From contig CALGMA010000044.1 of assembly GCA_937959265.1 (NCBI GenBank), forward strand, positions 1 to 64,000: a stretch of 64,000 nucleotides of DNA, given 5' to 3'. The DNA is from an uncultured Anaerolineae bacterium (lineage in GTDB: Bacteria > Chloroflexota > Anaerolineae > J036 > Brachytrichaceae). Below the pieces are notes generated by a model. The model had not been told where the DNA came from, searched no databases, and was given only the letters and a program-made list of their open reading frames with translations. Of this stretch, positions 24,915-33,413 are shown in pieces (position 1 is the first letter of the stretch; the number at the start of each line of letters is the position of its first letter). The translations under genes and the position numbers were made by a program.

Positions 24915-26942
24915 ATGTTCACCGATTTGGGCCACCTCGCCATCATCTTCGCATTCGTCGCTTGCCTGTACGCCGCCGTCGTCTCGCCGCTGGGCGCGCA
25001 GCGTAACGATGACCGGTTGGTGCAAAGTGGGCGCAGCGCGGCGCTGATGACCTTTCCGCTGATCCTCATTGGCTGCCTGGGGCTGTGGTATGCGCTGCTT
25101 ACGCACGATTTCGGCGTGCAATACGTCGCCAGCGTGTCCAGCCTGGCGACGCCGGTGTTCTTCCGCATCACCGCGCTATGGGGATCACAAAACGGCTCGA
25201 TCCTATTCTGGTGCTTGATCATGTCGGCATTCGTCGCCGCGGCGATGCTGCGCGACTGGGACGCCGCCGGCGATAAGACCCTGCTGCCCTACGTGACGAT
25301 GACGATGGCGCTGGTGCTCGGCTTCTTCCTCTTCTTGCAGCTCTTCCTCACCAACGCCTTCGTGCGCTACGACTTTCCGCCTCAGGATGGACGCGGACTG
25401 AACCCGCTGCTGCGCCACCCCGGCATGATCATCCATCCGCCGATGCTCTACGCCGGCTACACCGGCCTGCTCGTCCCGTTTGCGTTCTGCGTCGCTTCGC
25501 TGATCACCCGCCGCAGCGATGACCTCTGGCTGCGGTCGTCGCGACGCTGGACGCTGGTGGGTTGGGCGTTCCTGACGGCCGGATTGCTGCTCGGCGGACG
25601 CTGGGCGCACGACGTGCTCGGCTGGGGCGGTTATTGGGGCTGGGATCCCTCGGAGAACAAACCGCTGATCACCTGGTTGATCGCGACGCCGTTCCTACAT
25701 TCGGCGATGATCCAAGAGAAGCGCGGCATGTTCAAGAACTGGAACGTGTTCTTGATGATGCTGACGTTTGCCTCGATGTTCTTCGGGACGGCGTTCATCC
25801 GCAGCGGCCTGCTGACCAGCGTGCATGCCTTCGCCGCCAGCGACATCGGCCCGTTCTTCATGGGGGCGATGGTCGTCATCCTGACTGCTTGCGCCGTCCT
25901 CTGGTTGACGCGCCTGGACGTGCTGCGCAGCGAGAACAAGCTGGACTCGGCGTTCTCGCGCGAGGGCATCTTTCTGATCCAAAACGTGCTCTTCCTGAGC
26001 ACGGCGTTCACCGTGTTCATCGGCACGATCTTCCCCATCCTGAGCGAAGCCATCGGCGGCACGAAGATCACCGTCGGGCCGCCATTCTTCGACCAGACGG
26101 CCGGGCCGCAGATGGCCGCGCTGGTTGCGCTGATGGGCGTTGCGCCGTTGTTGGCGTGGGGCAAGTCCAACGGCGCTGCCGTGGGCCGGCAGATGCTCGC
26201 GCCGCTGCTCTTCGCCGTCGCAGTGATGATTGCCCTGTTCGCGGCCGGCGCGACTCAGCCGGTCCCGTTGCTGTTGTTCGGCCTGTGCGCCTATACTCTG
26301 GCGCAGACGGTCATGGAGTATGTGCGCGGCGCGCGGGCGCGCATGCGCAGCATGAACGAGTCCGCGCCGGTTGCGCTCGTTCGACTGGCGCAGAAACACC
26401 AACGGCGCTACGGCGGGTATCTGGTGCACATCGGCGTGGTGCTGATGGCCATCGGCGTCATCGGCAAGGGGTTCTACGGCTACGACATCATCACCACGCC
26501 GGCGGTGAAGCTCAACGAAAGCTTCACGGTGGGCGACTACACGTTCACCTATCGCGGCATCCGCCCCGTGCCGTGCGAATTCAACGACTGTCAGACGATC
26601 CAGGCGATGTTGCTGGTTACGTCGGCCAACGATAGTCGCGTCCTGGGCGCGGTCTTTCCCTATCGCGATCACTACCCGGTGCAGCAACACACCGCGACGA
26701 TTCCCGCCATCAGCGGCACATTCAACACCGAAGTCTATGTGCTGCTGGCGGCGTGGGAAGACGGCGGCGCAACGGCGTCGTTCCAGGTGTTCATCAACCC
26801 GCTCATCAACTGGATTTGGGTCGGCGGGATCGTCATGATCCTCGGGTTCGTGGTGTGCTTCTGGAAAGCGCCCGAGCGCGAGGCGGTTGCATCGCCGGCT
26901 GTGGCGCGGCGCGCAGTCGGCGCGGGCGCGCCGGCGAGGTAA
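24915..26942 (+). CDS. ccmF: Cytochrome c-type biogenesis protein CcmF (haem lyase subunit)
   Basis: This 675-residue polytopic membrane protein attaches haem to apocytochromes c together with CcmH. The haem-handling WWD domain is clear as WGGYWGWDPSENKPLITWL starting at Trp237, and several conserved His lie in the loops (HPPMLYAGY, HDVLGWGG, HSAMIQEKRG). About 13-15 membrane helices are predicted, with a C-terminal periplasmic domain and last helix. It starts the operon ccmF-ccmH-ccmG-ccmI-like-cytochrome c. Confidence 0.95.
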   Translation: MFTDLGHLAIIFAFVACLYAAVVSPLGAQRNDDRLVQSGRSAALMTFPLILIGCLGLWYALLTHDFGVQYVASVSSLATPVFFRITALWGSQNGSILFWCLIMSAFVAAAMLRDWDAAGDKTLLPYVTMTMALVLGFFLFLQLFLTNAFVRYDFPPQDGRGLNPLLRHPGMIIHPPMLYAGYTGLLVPFAFCVASLITRRSDDLWLRSSRRWTLVGWAFLTAGLLLGGRWAHDVLGWGGYWGWDPSENKPLITWLIATPFLHSAMIQEKRGMFKNWNVFLMMLTFASMFFGTAFIRSGLLTSVHAFAASDIGPFFMGAMVVILTACAVLWLTRLDVLRSENKLDSAFSREGIFLIQNVLFLSTAFTVFIGTIFPILSEAIGGTKITVGPPFFDQTAGPQMAALVALMGVAPLLAWGKSNGAAVGRQMLAPLLFAVAVMIALFAAGATQPVPLLLFGLCAYTLAQTVMEYVRGARARMRSMNESAPVALVRLAQKHQRRYGGYLVHIGVVLMAIGVIGKGFYGYDIITTPAVKLNESFTVGDYTFTYRGIRPVPCEFNDCQTIQAMLLVTSANDSRVLGAVFPYRDHYPVQQHTATIPAISGTFNTEVYVLLAAWEDGGATASFQVFINPLINWIWVGGIVMILGFVVCFWKAPEREAVASPAVARRAVGAGAPAR

Positions 26943-26947
26943 ACACG

Positions 26948-27430
26948 ATGCTACGGTTTGCCTTTCACACTTTACGCTTTAGCGGGCTGCTCTTCCTTGC
27001 GGCGTGTCTCTTGGGGCGGCCCGTCATCGCGCAGGTTCCTGCGCCGGATGAAGAGACTTATCGCATCGCCAAGCAGTTGAACTGCCCCACGTGCGCAGGG
27101 CGCAACCTGGCCGATTGCCCCACTGAGACCTGCGCGCAGTGGAAGGCGGAGATTAAAGCGCAGCTCGACACGGGCAAGAGCGCCCAAGAAGTACTGGACT
27201 ACTTCCAGGCGCGCTTTGGCCCCACCGTGCTGCAAGAGCCGCCCAAGGCCGGCGTGACTGCGCCGCTATGGGCGGCGCCGGTCGGCGCGGCGCTGATATT
27301 CTTGCTCGCCGCCGGCGCAGCGATGTGGCGCGCGGCGCGCCGCGGCGAATCGGCCAACGTCGCCGCCGCCGACGCCGCCGAAGACCCGTTCGTGGCAGCG
27401 CTGGAAGCAGAAGTGAGGCGCGATGGTTGA
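26948..27430 (+). CDS. ccmH: Cytochrome c maturation protein CcmH/CycL
   Basis: This 160-residue protein has a signal peptide (FSGLLFLAACLLGRPVIAQ), a periplasmic domain with the redox pair in LNCPTCAGRNLADC (Cys-x-x-Cys) and a C-terminal membrane helix. CcmH reduces or holds the apocytochrome cysteines for CcmF. The region after the pair is slightly expanded with two extra cysteines (DCPTETC), unlike the usual LADSD. The ATG at 26948 follows the ccmF stop by 5 bp, and the 3' end overlaps ccmG by 8 bp. Confidence 0.9.
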   Translation: MLRFAFHTLRFSGLLFLAACLLGRPVIAQVPAPDEETYRIAKQLNCPTCAGRNLADCPTETCAQWKAEIKAQLDTGKSAQEVLDYFQARFGPTVLQEPPKAGVTAPLWAAPVGAALIFLLAAGAAMWRAARRGESANVAAADAAEDPFVAALEAEVRRDG

Positions 27431-28016
27431 CGAGCCTTCGGTCGCCCGCCAGCCATCGCGCGCGCGCGGGATGAGCGGCAAACCGTTGATCGTCGCCGCC
27501 ATCTTGCTGGGCATCGTCGCGATCGCCGGGGTGTTTGCCATCGCCCTAAACCTGGTGTCCCAGCAAGGCGCGCGCCCGAAGCCCGGCTCGCCGGCGCCCG
27601 ACTTCACCCTGGCGCTCTACCCCGGCTACCGCGCCGGCCTGCCAGAGCAAATCCGACTGAGCGACCTGCGCGGCAAGGTGGTGGTGATGAATTTTTGGGC
27701 CTCATGGTGCGTGGAGTGCTACAAAGAAGCCGACGCCCTGGAAGCGGTCTATCGCAAATACAAGGATCGCGGCGTCATCTTCCTCGGCATAGATTACCTG
27801 GATACCGAAGCGCCGGCGTTGGCGTACCTGAAGCAGTACGACGTCACCTATCCCAACGGCCTGGATATGCAGCAGCGCATCGCCCGCGCCTATCGCATCA
27901 CCGGCGTGCCGGAGACGTTCTTCATAGACAGAAACGGCGTCGTGCGCGAAGTCACCATCGCCCCGCTGACCGAAGCGCAGCTCATCGCCAAGATCGAGGC
28001 GTTGCTGGCCGAGTAG
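27423..28016 (+). CDS. ccmG: Membrane-tethered thiol-disulfide oxidoreductase (CcmG/ResA/TlpA-like)
   Basis: This 197-residue protein has one N-terminal membrane helix (about residues 20-44) and a periplasmic thioredoxin fold: APDFTLALYP, NFWASWCVECYKE with the Cys-x-x-Cys pair, and the cis-Pro strand ITGVPETFFID. It should deliver reducing power to CcmH or apocytochrome. It overlaps ccmH by 8 bp, so translation is probably coupled. The active-site dipeptide VE (CVEC) resembles ResA (CEPC) type rather than general thioredoxin (CGPC). Confidence 0.9.
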   Translation: MVDEPSVARQPSRARGMSGKPLIVAAILLGIVAIAGVFAIALNLVSQQGARPKPGSPAPDFTLALYPGYRAGLPEQIRLSDLRGKVVVMNFWASWCVECYKEADALEAVYRKYKDRGVIFLGIDYLDTEAPALAYLKQYDVTYPNGLDMQQRIARAYRITGVPETFFIDRNGVVREVTIAPLTEAQLIAKIEALLAE

Positions 28017-28083
28017 CGCCCGTGGAGGGCTAGACGCAAACGCTCAGATTGCGACGCGGTTCAAATTCTCAATTTGGATTTCA

Positions 28084-28563
28084 ATGTCCCCCGGAACACT
28101 CCTGCTTGGCCTTGCCCTCTTGATCATCTTGGCGCTGGTCGTGGCGCTGCCGTTGTTCGACCGCAAGACGCCGGCCATCGAGCCGCCCAGCCGGCGCGAG
28201 ACGCTGGAGCAAGAGCGCCGCGCCGTCATCGGCGCCATCCGCGAGCTGGACTTCGACTACCGCACCGGCAAGATCGGCGCGGAAGACTACAAACGACTGC
28301 GCGAGGCGCGCGTGGCACGTGGCGCGCAAATCCTGCGCGAGCTGGCCGAACTGGCCGATGAGCATGATGCTACGGATGTGGAAGCGGAGATCGAGGCGCA
28401 AGTCGCGCGCTTGCACAAGGTCGCCGCATCCGATGGCCGCGCGCCGGCCAAGGCCGTCTGCCCGAGTTGCGGTCACGCGGTCGGCGCCGATGATAAGTTC
28501 TGCCCGCAGTGCGGACAGCGCCTCTGGCCCCGGCAGTCCGAGGCAGTGGCAAGCGCAGAATGA
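28084..28563 (+). CDS. CcmI-like protein with C-terminal zinc ribbon
   Basis: This 159-residue protein has one N-terminal membrane helix (residues 5-23), then a helical block ETLEQERRAVIGAIRELDFDYRTGKIGAEDYKRLR that matches the N-terminal part of CcmI (cytochrome c biogenesis). The TPR part of CcmI is missing and is replaced by a zinc ribbon with C-P-S-C-G and C-P-Q-C-G pairs near the C-terminus. It probably organises the haem ligation complex. The last codons overlap the start of the cytochrome gene (ATGA). Confidence 0.8.
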   Translation: MSPGTLLLGLALLIILALVVALPLFDRKTPAIEPPSRRETLEQERRAVIGAIRELDFDYRTGKIGAEDYKRLREARVARGAQILRELAELADEHDATDVEAEIEAQVARLHKVAASDGRAPAKAVCPSCGHAVGADDKFCPQCGQRLWPRQSEAVASAE

Positions 28564-30398
28564 GCAAATTCGGGCGAGCGATTCAACCTATGAAGCGAAG
28601 CTTGGGGGTTCTCGTTGCCGTTGCTGCGATGATGCTGGGCGGCTGCACGATGTCCAGCCGCCCAACGTTGCCGGTGGAAGTGCTGCTGACGCCGGCGGCG
28701 ATGCCGACCGTCGCCGCCGACGGCGAAGCAGTACCAATCCAACCACCTGACGCCGCCGCCGGTGCGGCCATTTATGCGGAGAAATGCGCGGCCTGCCACG
28801 GCAACGCCGGCAAGGGCGATGGCCCCAGCGCCGCGCAGATCCGCGCGCAGGGCAAGGTCGTCGCCAGCCTCGTGGAGCCGGCGCGCTTCCGCGCAGCGCG
28901 CCCGCGCGACTGGCACAACGTGATCACCAACGGGCGCATCCAGAACCTGATGCCGCCCTTCCGAGGCTCGCTGAACGCGCAGCAGCGCTGGGACGTGCAG
29001 GCTTACCTTTGGGCGCTGGGCGCAACGCCGGAGAGCATCCAGGCCGGCGAGCAGCGCTATCAGGCCCAGTGCGCCGCATGCCACGGAGCCAACGGCGAGA
29101 CGCCGGTTGGCGACGCCCGGCGCTCACTCAACACACCGCGCTTCTTGGCCGAGCACTCGCTGCTGGACATCGCCAATCTGATGCTGCGCGGCGACGCGCA
29201 CGCCGGCATTGACCTAGATGAAGCGCAGCGCTTCCAAGTTGCCAACTTCGTGCGCGCACTGGGCTATCGCTACGCCGACCCGGCGGCGATCCGCCTCGCG
29301 GCCATCACCGGCGACGGAGTCATCAACCTGCGCGCGGTCAACGGCACGCCGAACGGCCGGCCCATCCGCGCGCTTCCGGTAACGCTGCGCGTGTATGACA
29401 CGGCCGGCGAAGTCTTCTCGCGCACGGCGGCGCTGGACGATGCCGGCTTTGTCTCGTTCGACAACCTGCCGACGCGCGCCGACTACTTCTATCAGGCCGA
29501 GCTGGACTACAGCGACGGACGGTTCTACGCTGCGCCGATGCAGTTCCCGATCACCGGCACGCAGTTGATCAGCGACATCCTGCCGGTGTTCGAGACGACC
29601 ACCGACCCCAGCGCGATCCAGATCAACGAGCTACACATCTTTGTGCAGAACATCACGGAGAACGCGGTAACGATCGTCGAGTACTACTTATTCGACAACA
29701 TCAGCGACCGCGCTTACATCGGCGAGGCAGGTCCTAACAACAGGCGGCGCACGCTCAAGATCAGCGCGCCGAAGGACGCGCAGAACCTGCGCTTCGATGG
29801 CCTGGGCCTGGGCAGCCGGTTCTTCCAGGATGGCGAGGTGATCTACGACAGCGACGTTGTGGTGCCCGGCCTGCGCTCGGCGCAGATCGCGATGCTCTAT
29901 GAGCTGCCTTATCGCGATCGCCGCGCCTTCGAGCGGCGCGTGTTCTACCCCGTCCAGCGCGCCGATGTGATCGTGCCGGAGGTGAGCGGGCCGGGCGCGC
30001 CGTTCACGGTGACGGGCGGCCTGACCGACCAGGGGGTGCAGCGATTGGCCAGCGGCGACCTGCGCGTGTTCCTCAGCCCAAAGGCGCTGGCAGCCGGCGA
30101 GACATTCTCGTTCGAGCTGCGCGGCCGGCCGTTGGCAGCGCCGGCGCCCGGCTCCGACCCGCGCGCCATCGGCTTTGGCCTGATCGCCTCTGGCTTGGCG
30201 ATTGGCCTCGCCTATTTCGTCGTGAGCCGCGCGCGCGCTCAACGAGCGGCCGAGGCTGCCGCCCCCCAGCGCCGCAAGATCCTCTTGCGCGAAATCGCCG
30301 ACCTGGACGACAAGTTCGCCCTGGACCAAATCGCGGAAGCGGACTATCGCGCGCAACGCGACCGGCTGAAGCGCGAGCTGGTCGCGCTATGGGAATGA
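28560..30398 (+). CDS. Dihaem c-type cytochrome lipoprotein with C-terminal membrane anchor
   Basis: This 612-residue protein begins with a lipoprotein signal (LGVLVAVAAMMLGGC), then two cytochrome c domains, each with a CAACH haem site (about residues 76-80 and 170-174). A large beta-rich region follows, and a C-terminal membrane helix (GLIASGLAIGLAYFVV). The cytosolic tail reads REIADLDDKFALDQIAEADYRAQRDRL, resembling the conserved helical block in the CcmI-like protein encoded just before. The ATG overlaps the previous stop by 4 bp; an alternative start at 28590 would omit 10 residues. It is likely an electron carrier or sensor at the outer face of the membrane, matured by the upstream proteins. 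Confidence 0.85.
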   Translation: MSKFGRAIQPMKRSLGVLVAVAAMMLGGCTMSSRPTLPVEVLLTPAAMPTVAADGEAVPIQPPDAAAGAAIYAEKCAACHGNAGKGDGPSAAQIRAQGKVVASLVEPARFRAARPRDWHNVITNGRIQNLMPPFRGSLNAQQRWDVQAYLWALGATPESIQAGEQRYQAQCAACHGANGETPVGDARRSLNTPRFLAEHSLLDIANLMLRGDAHAGIDLDEAQRFQVANFVRALGYRYADPAAIRLAAITGDGVINLRAVNGTPNGRPIRALPVTLRVYDTAGEVFSRTAALDDAGFVSFDNLPTRADYFYQAELDYSDGRFYAAPMQFPITGTQLISDILPVFETTTDPSAIQINELHIFVQNITENAVTIVEYYLFDNISDRAYIGEAGPNNRRRTLKISAPKDAQNLRFDGLGLGSRFFQDGEVIYDSDVVVPGLRSAQIAMLYELPYRDRRAFERRVFYPVQRADVIVPEVSGPGAPFTVTGGLTDQGVQRLASGDLRVFLSPKALAAGETFSFELRGRPLAAPAPGSDPRAIGFGLIASGLAIGLAYFVVSRARAQRAAEAAAPQRRKILLREIADLDDKFALDQIAEADYRAQRDRLKRELVALWE

Positions 30399-32039
30399 AG
30401 GGACGCTTTGCGCCTGTTGCTCGGCCAGGTACTTCTCCTTGTTTGCGCTGCGCGCCACTTTGCCGCTGCTGGTTTTGATCAACCATCGCGCGTCCACCAT
30501 CACCACTTGCCGCACGGCCACGTCGGAATTGCGCGTCACGTGCTGGCGGACGGCTTCGGCCACGCGCGCGCGCTCCTCGGCATCTTCGCTTTCCGCTTCG
30601 GCGACGATCACCACATCTTCGGTGCCGGCCTCGGGGTTGAACACGCCAAATGCCGCCACGCGCCCCGGACGCACGCCGGGCACCTCGCCGGCCAACTGTT
30701 CCAGGTCCTGCGGATACACATTCTTGCCGCCGACGATGATCAAGTCTTTCTTGCGGCCGGTGACGTAAACCTCGCCATCCAGCACGTAACCCAGGTCGCC
30801 GGTGAGATAGAAGCCCTCGAAGAACGCCTGAGCGGTAGCATCCGGGCGGTGGTAATACTCGCTCAACATGCAGTCGCTCTGCAAGGCAATCTCGCCGATG
30901 GCGCCTTCAGGCAAGTCGCGCCGATCTTCGCTCAAAATGCGGATGCGCACGTTGGGCAGCGGACGACCCGAGGAAACCTGGCCGGCGTTGCCGATGCCGC
31001 CGCCCGCGTTGCGCGCGATGGGCGCGCCGATGACGCTCTGCGTGACGGCAAACGCGTTTTCGGCCATGGCGTAGCACGTGGCCAGCGCCTCTTCCCGCAG
31101 GCCATAGGGCTTGAACTTTTGCAAGAAGACCTGATGGCTGGCGTGATACACCGGCTCCGAGCAGTTGATCACCGCGCGCAGGCTGGACAGGTCAATGCCG
31201 TCTAAATCGCGCTCGCGGATGCGCGTGGCGCAGAAGTTGTAGGCGAAGTTCGGCAACCAGGTGAGCGTGCCGCGATACTTTGCCACGGCCTGCATCAGTT
31301 TGACCGGCGCGCGCACCCAGTCGAGCGGCGACATCAGCACCAGCGGCACGCCCCGCAGCACCGGCAGCACGAACGACGCGATCAAGCCCATGTCGTGATA
31401 CAGCGGCAGCCAGCTCACAATCACGTCGCGTTCATTCAGTCCGATGGCCGGGGCGTAGGCGTTGAGCTGATTGAACACGGCGCGATGCGACAGGGCGACG
31501 CCCTTTTGCAAGCCCGTGCTCCCCGACGAGTGCTGTAGCAACACCAGGTCACTGTCGCTGCGCTTCATTCCACCCAGCGAGGCAAAATCCGGAATGGCCG
31601 CAGTGACTTCGCCGACCACGATAGGCGCGACGCCGGCCGCGCCCGACGCCTCGATAGCCGATTCGACCTCGCGGGCGAAATCGGGATAGGTGACGATCGC
31701 GCGCGGCCGCGTAACGCGGATGAGGGAGGCAAGGTCCTTGCGATAGCGCTCCGGCAGCAGCTTCTCGGTCAGCGGTGGCAGGATCGCAGGGACTGCGCCG
31801 TGCAACACTGCGCCCCAGAACGCATACACCAATGGCTCGCCGTGCGGCAGAATGATCACGACCACATCGGACTGCCCGACGCCACGCTGAGCCAACACCT
31901 GGGCGAAGCCGGCCGCGCCGCACATCAGGTCGCGATAGGTGAGCGTCACATCATCGCGGCGGGCGAATTGCAAGTGAATGGCCGGCCGCTCCGGCGCGTC
32001 CGCATAAGCCCGCGCAAGGACTTGCGAGAAGTTCGTCAT
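30387..32039 (-). CDS. Fatty-acyl-AMP-ligase-like adenylating enzyme (Dlt-like cassette, DltA role)
   Basis: This 550-residue ANL-superfamily enzyme activates a carboxylic acid as acyl-AMP and should load it onto the adjacent carrier protein. Motifs visible are LLQHSSGSTGLQKGV (P-loop A3), SWLPLYHDMGL (FAAL-type A4), VTGRKKDLIIVGGKNVYPQDLE (A8) and the catalytic A10 lysine in TSSGKVARS. The SWLPLYHDMGL block is typical of fatty-acyl-AMP ligases rather than D-Ala ligases, so the acyl group is more probably a fatty acid than D-Ala (inference). It overlaps the carrier-protein gene by 4 bp and the convergent cytochrome gene by 12 bp. Confidence 0.87.
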   Translation of the reverse strand: MTNFSQVLARAYADAPERPAIHLQFARRDDVTLTYRDLMCGAAGFAQVLAQRGVGQSDVVVIILPHGEPLVYAFWGAVLHGAVPAILPPLTEKLLPERYRKDLASLIRVTRPRAIVTYPDFAREVESAIEASGAAGVAPIVVGEVTAAIPDFASLGGMKRSDSDLVLLQHSSGSTGLQKGVALSHRAVFNQLNAYAPAIGLNERDVIVSWLPLYHDMGLIASFVLPVLRGVPLVLMSPLDWVRAPVKLMQAVAKYRGTLTWLPNFAYNFCATRIRERDLDGIDLSSLRAVINCSEPVYHASHQVFLQKFKPYGLREEALATCYAMAENAFAVTQSVIGAPIARNAGGGIGNAGQVSSGRPLPNVRIRILSEDRRDLPEGAIGEIALQSDCMLSEYYHRPDATAQAFFEGFYLTGDLGYVLDGEVYVTGRKKDLIIVGGKNVYPQDLEQLAGEVPGVRPGRVAAFGVFNPEAGTEDVVIVAEAESEDAEERARVAEAVRQHVTRNSDVAVRQVVMVDARWLIKTSSGKVARSANKEKYLAEQQAQSVPSFP

Positions 32040-32284
32040 TGCCGTGACCGGATTAGGGCGACCAGTTGCTCGAGCGTGTCGAATGTGTCGGCGTTGAGTT
32101 CGCCGTCGTCAATCCGCACGCCGAATTTGTCCTCGACGAACAGGCCCAGGTCAACCAGGTGGAACGAGTCAATCAGGCCGCTGGAGATCAACGGCTCATC
32201 CGGCTTGATCGCGCGTTTCGGGTTCTTTAGGATGGCGCCGGCGATGTATTCCGCGATAGGCGCTGCAATCGAATCATCCATCAT
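32036..32284 (-). CDS. Acyl carrier protein (Dlt-like cassette, DltC role)
   Basis: This 82-residue protein has the carrier-protein fold with the phosphopantetheine Ser in GLIDSFHLVDL (D-S-x-x). It would be loaded by the adenylating enzyme downstream and hand the acyl group to the MBOAT protein. An in-frame TTG at 32308 would add eight residues, but ATG 32284 gives the usual length and follows the SGNH gene stop by 7 bp. It overlaps the adenylating enzyme gene by 4 bp. Confidence 0.85.
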   Translation of the reverse strand: MMDDSIAAPIAEYIAGAILKNPKRAIKPDEPLISSGLIDSFHLVDLGLFVEDKFGVRIDDGELNADTFDTLEQLVALIRSRQ

Positions 32285-32291
32285 GTCACCA

Positions 32292-33413
32292 TTATCTCCG
32301 GCCAACAATCACTGTGGCCAACGCCTCGGCCAGCATTCGCGATCCCGCCGGCGTGAGGTGCACCGCGCTGTTGGTGAATTCTTCTTGGGGCGCCAAGTCC
32401 CAGGCGTCGAAGTAGTCCACGCGGCGCAATTGCAGATGGTCGCGCAATAGCGCGCGGTACTGGTCATAGGCCCAACGCGGGTAGAAGAAGTTATAGCGCG
32501 CGTCGCTATTGCGCCCTGTGCTGACCAAGATCGGCTCGTTGACGACGAGCACACGCGCGCCGGCGTCGGCGGCCATGCGAATGCCGGCGTCCAGCACATC
32601 AAACGCCAGCGCATCCTTCGGCAGCGTCGGCGGCAGCAGGCCCTTGAACGACCGGTCGGCGTCCAGGTCGCGCTGCGCCGGCTCGTAAGTCTCCGGGATG
32701 TGCTGGTCAATGCGCGTCGCCGCCCACAGCGCGCCATAGGTCTGTAGGCGTAGCCAATCGGCGAGCGCGCGGCGTTGGCCGACAAGCGTCCGCTGAAGGA
32801 ATGTGGGGGCAAGGAGGGCCGGATCGTCTGGGCGGCTGCGCAGACGATGCTCGGCGATCAGCACGCGCACCGCCTCGGCATTGTGCTGCACGATCGGATG
32901 CGCGAGTTGCTTATCGGCCGGGAAGGATTCGAGCGTGATCAGCCAGACCACAAGGTCGGGCTGGTATGCCACGGCGCGGCCGAGCACGAGCAGATCTTTG
33001 GTCAGCGACATGATCGGATAGCCGAGGTTGTAGGCGCGCACGATGCGCCCGTCGGCGGTCTTCAGGCGCATGGCGTTGAGCTGACCGGCCAAGGTGTCTT
33101 CGTTGCGCAACAGCCAGCCCCAGGTGGCCGAATCGCCGATGAGCAACACGCGGTATTCATCCATGCGCTTGGGCGCGCCCGCCAACTCGTGAGAGGCGAA
33201 CATGGCGTTGAGGTCGAACAGGCTTAGGTTGTAAGCCCGCGCGGGATCGTCGCCGTAGGGCAGGCGCGCGCGCCCCGGCCACAGCGCGTTGTAGAGCGAG
33301 AGCCGCCCCAGGGCAGGCACGGGATCGGTCAGCGCAAAGACGAGGTTGAGCGCGCCGAACAGCGCCAGCGCCTTGACGACAATGCGAAAGGCGATGCGAG
33401 CGTCGAGCATCAT
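32292..33413 (-). CDS. SGNH-hydrolase-like acyltransferase (Dlt-like cassette, DltD role)
   Basis: This 373-residue protein has a single N-terminal membrane helix (about residues 6-28) and an extracytoplasmic SGNH domain. The nucleophile block is VLLIGDSATWGW (G-D-S), and the C-terminal catalytic His lies in SAVHLTPAGSRML; the Asp usually three residues before it is Ser here. DltD-type proteins transfer acyl groups to cell-surface polymers. The ATG at 33413 overlaps the MBOAT stop (ATGA). A longer reading of the frame to 33806 overlaps MBOAT heavily and is rejected. Confidence 0.83.
   Translation of the reverse strand: MMLDARIAFRIVVKALALFGALNLVFALTDPVPALGRLSLYNALWPGRARLPYGDDPARAYNLSLFDLNAMFASHELAGAPKRMDEYRVLLIGDSATWGWLLRNEDTLAGQLNAMRLKTADGRIVRAYNLGYPIMSLTKDLLVLGRAVAYQPDLVVWLITLESFPADKQLAHPIVQHNAEAVRVLIAEHRLRSRPDDPALLAPTFLQRTLVGQRRALADWLRLQTYGALWAATRIDQHIPETYEPAQRDLDADRSFKGLLPPTLPKDALAFDVLDAGIRMAADAGARVLVVNEPILVSTGRNSDARYNFFYPRWAYDQYRALLRDHLQLRRVDYFDAWDLAPQEEFTNSAVHLTPAGSRMLAEALATVIVGRR

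Noticed and set aside
25562-26690. Long open frames on both strands within ccmF
   Set aside because: CcmF motifs are complete in the main frame; the others are compositional shadows.
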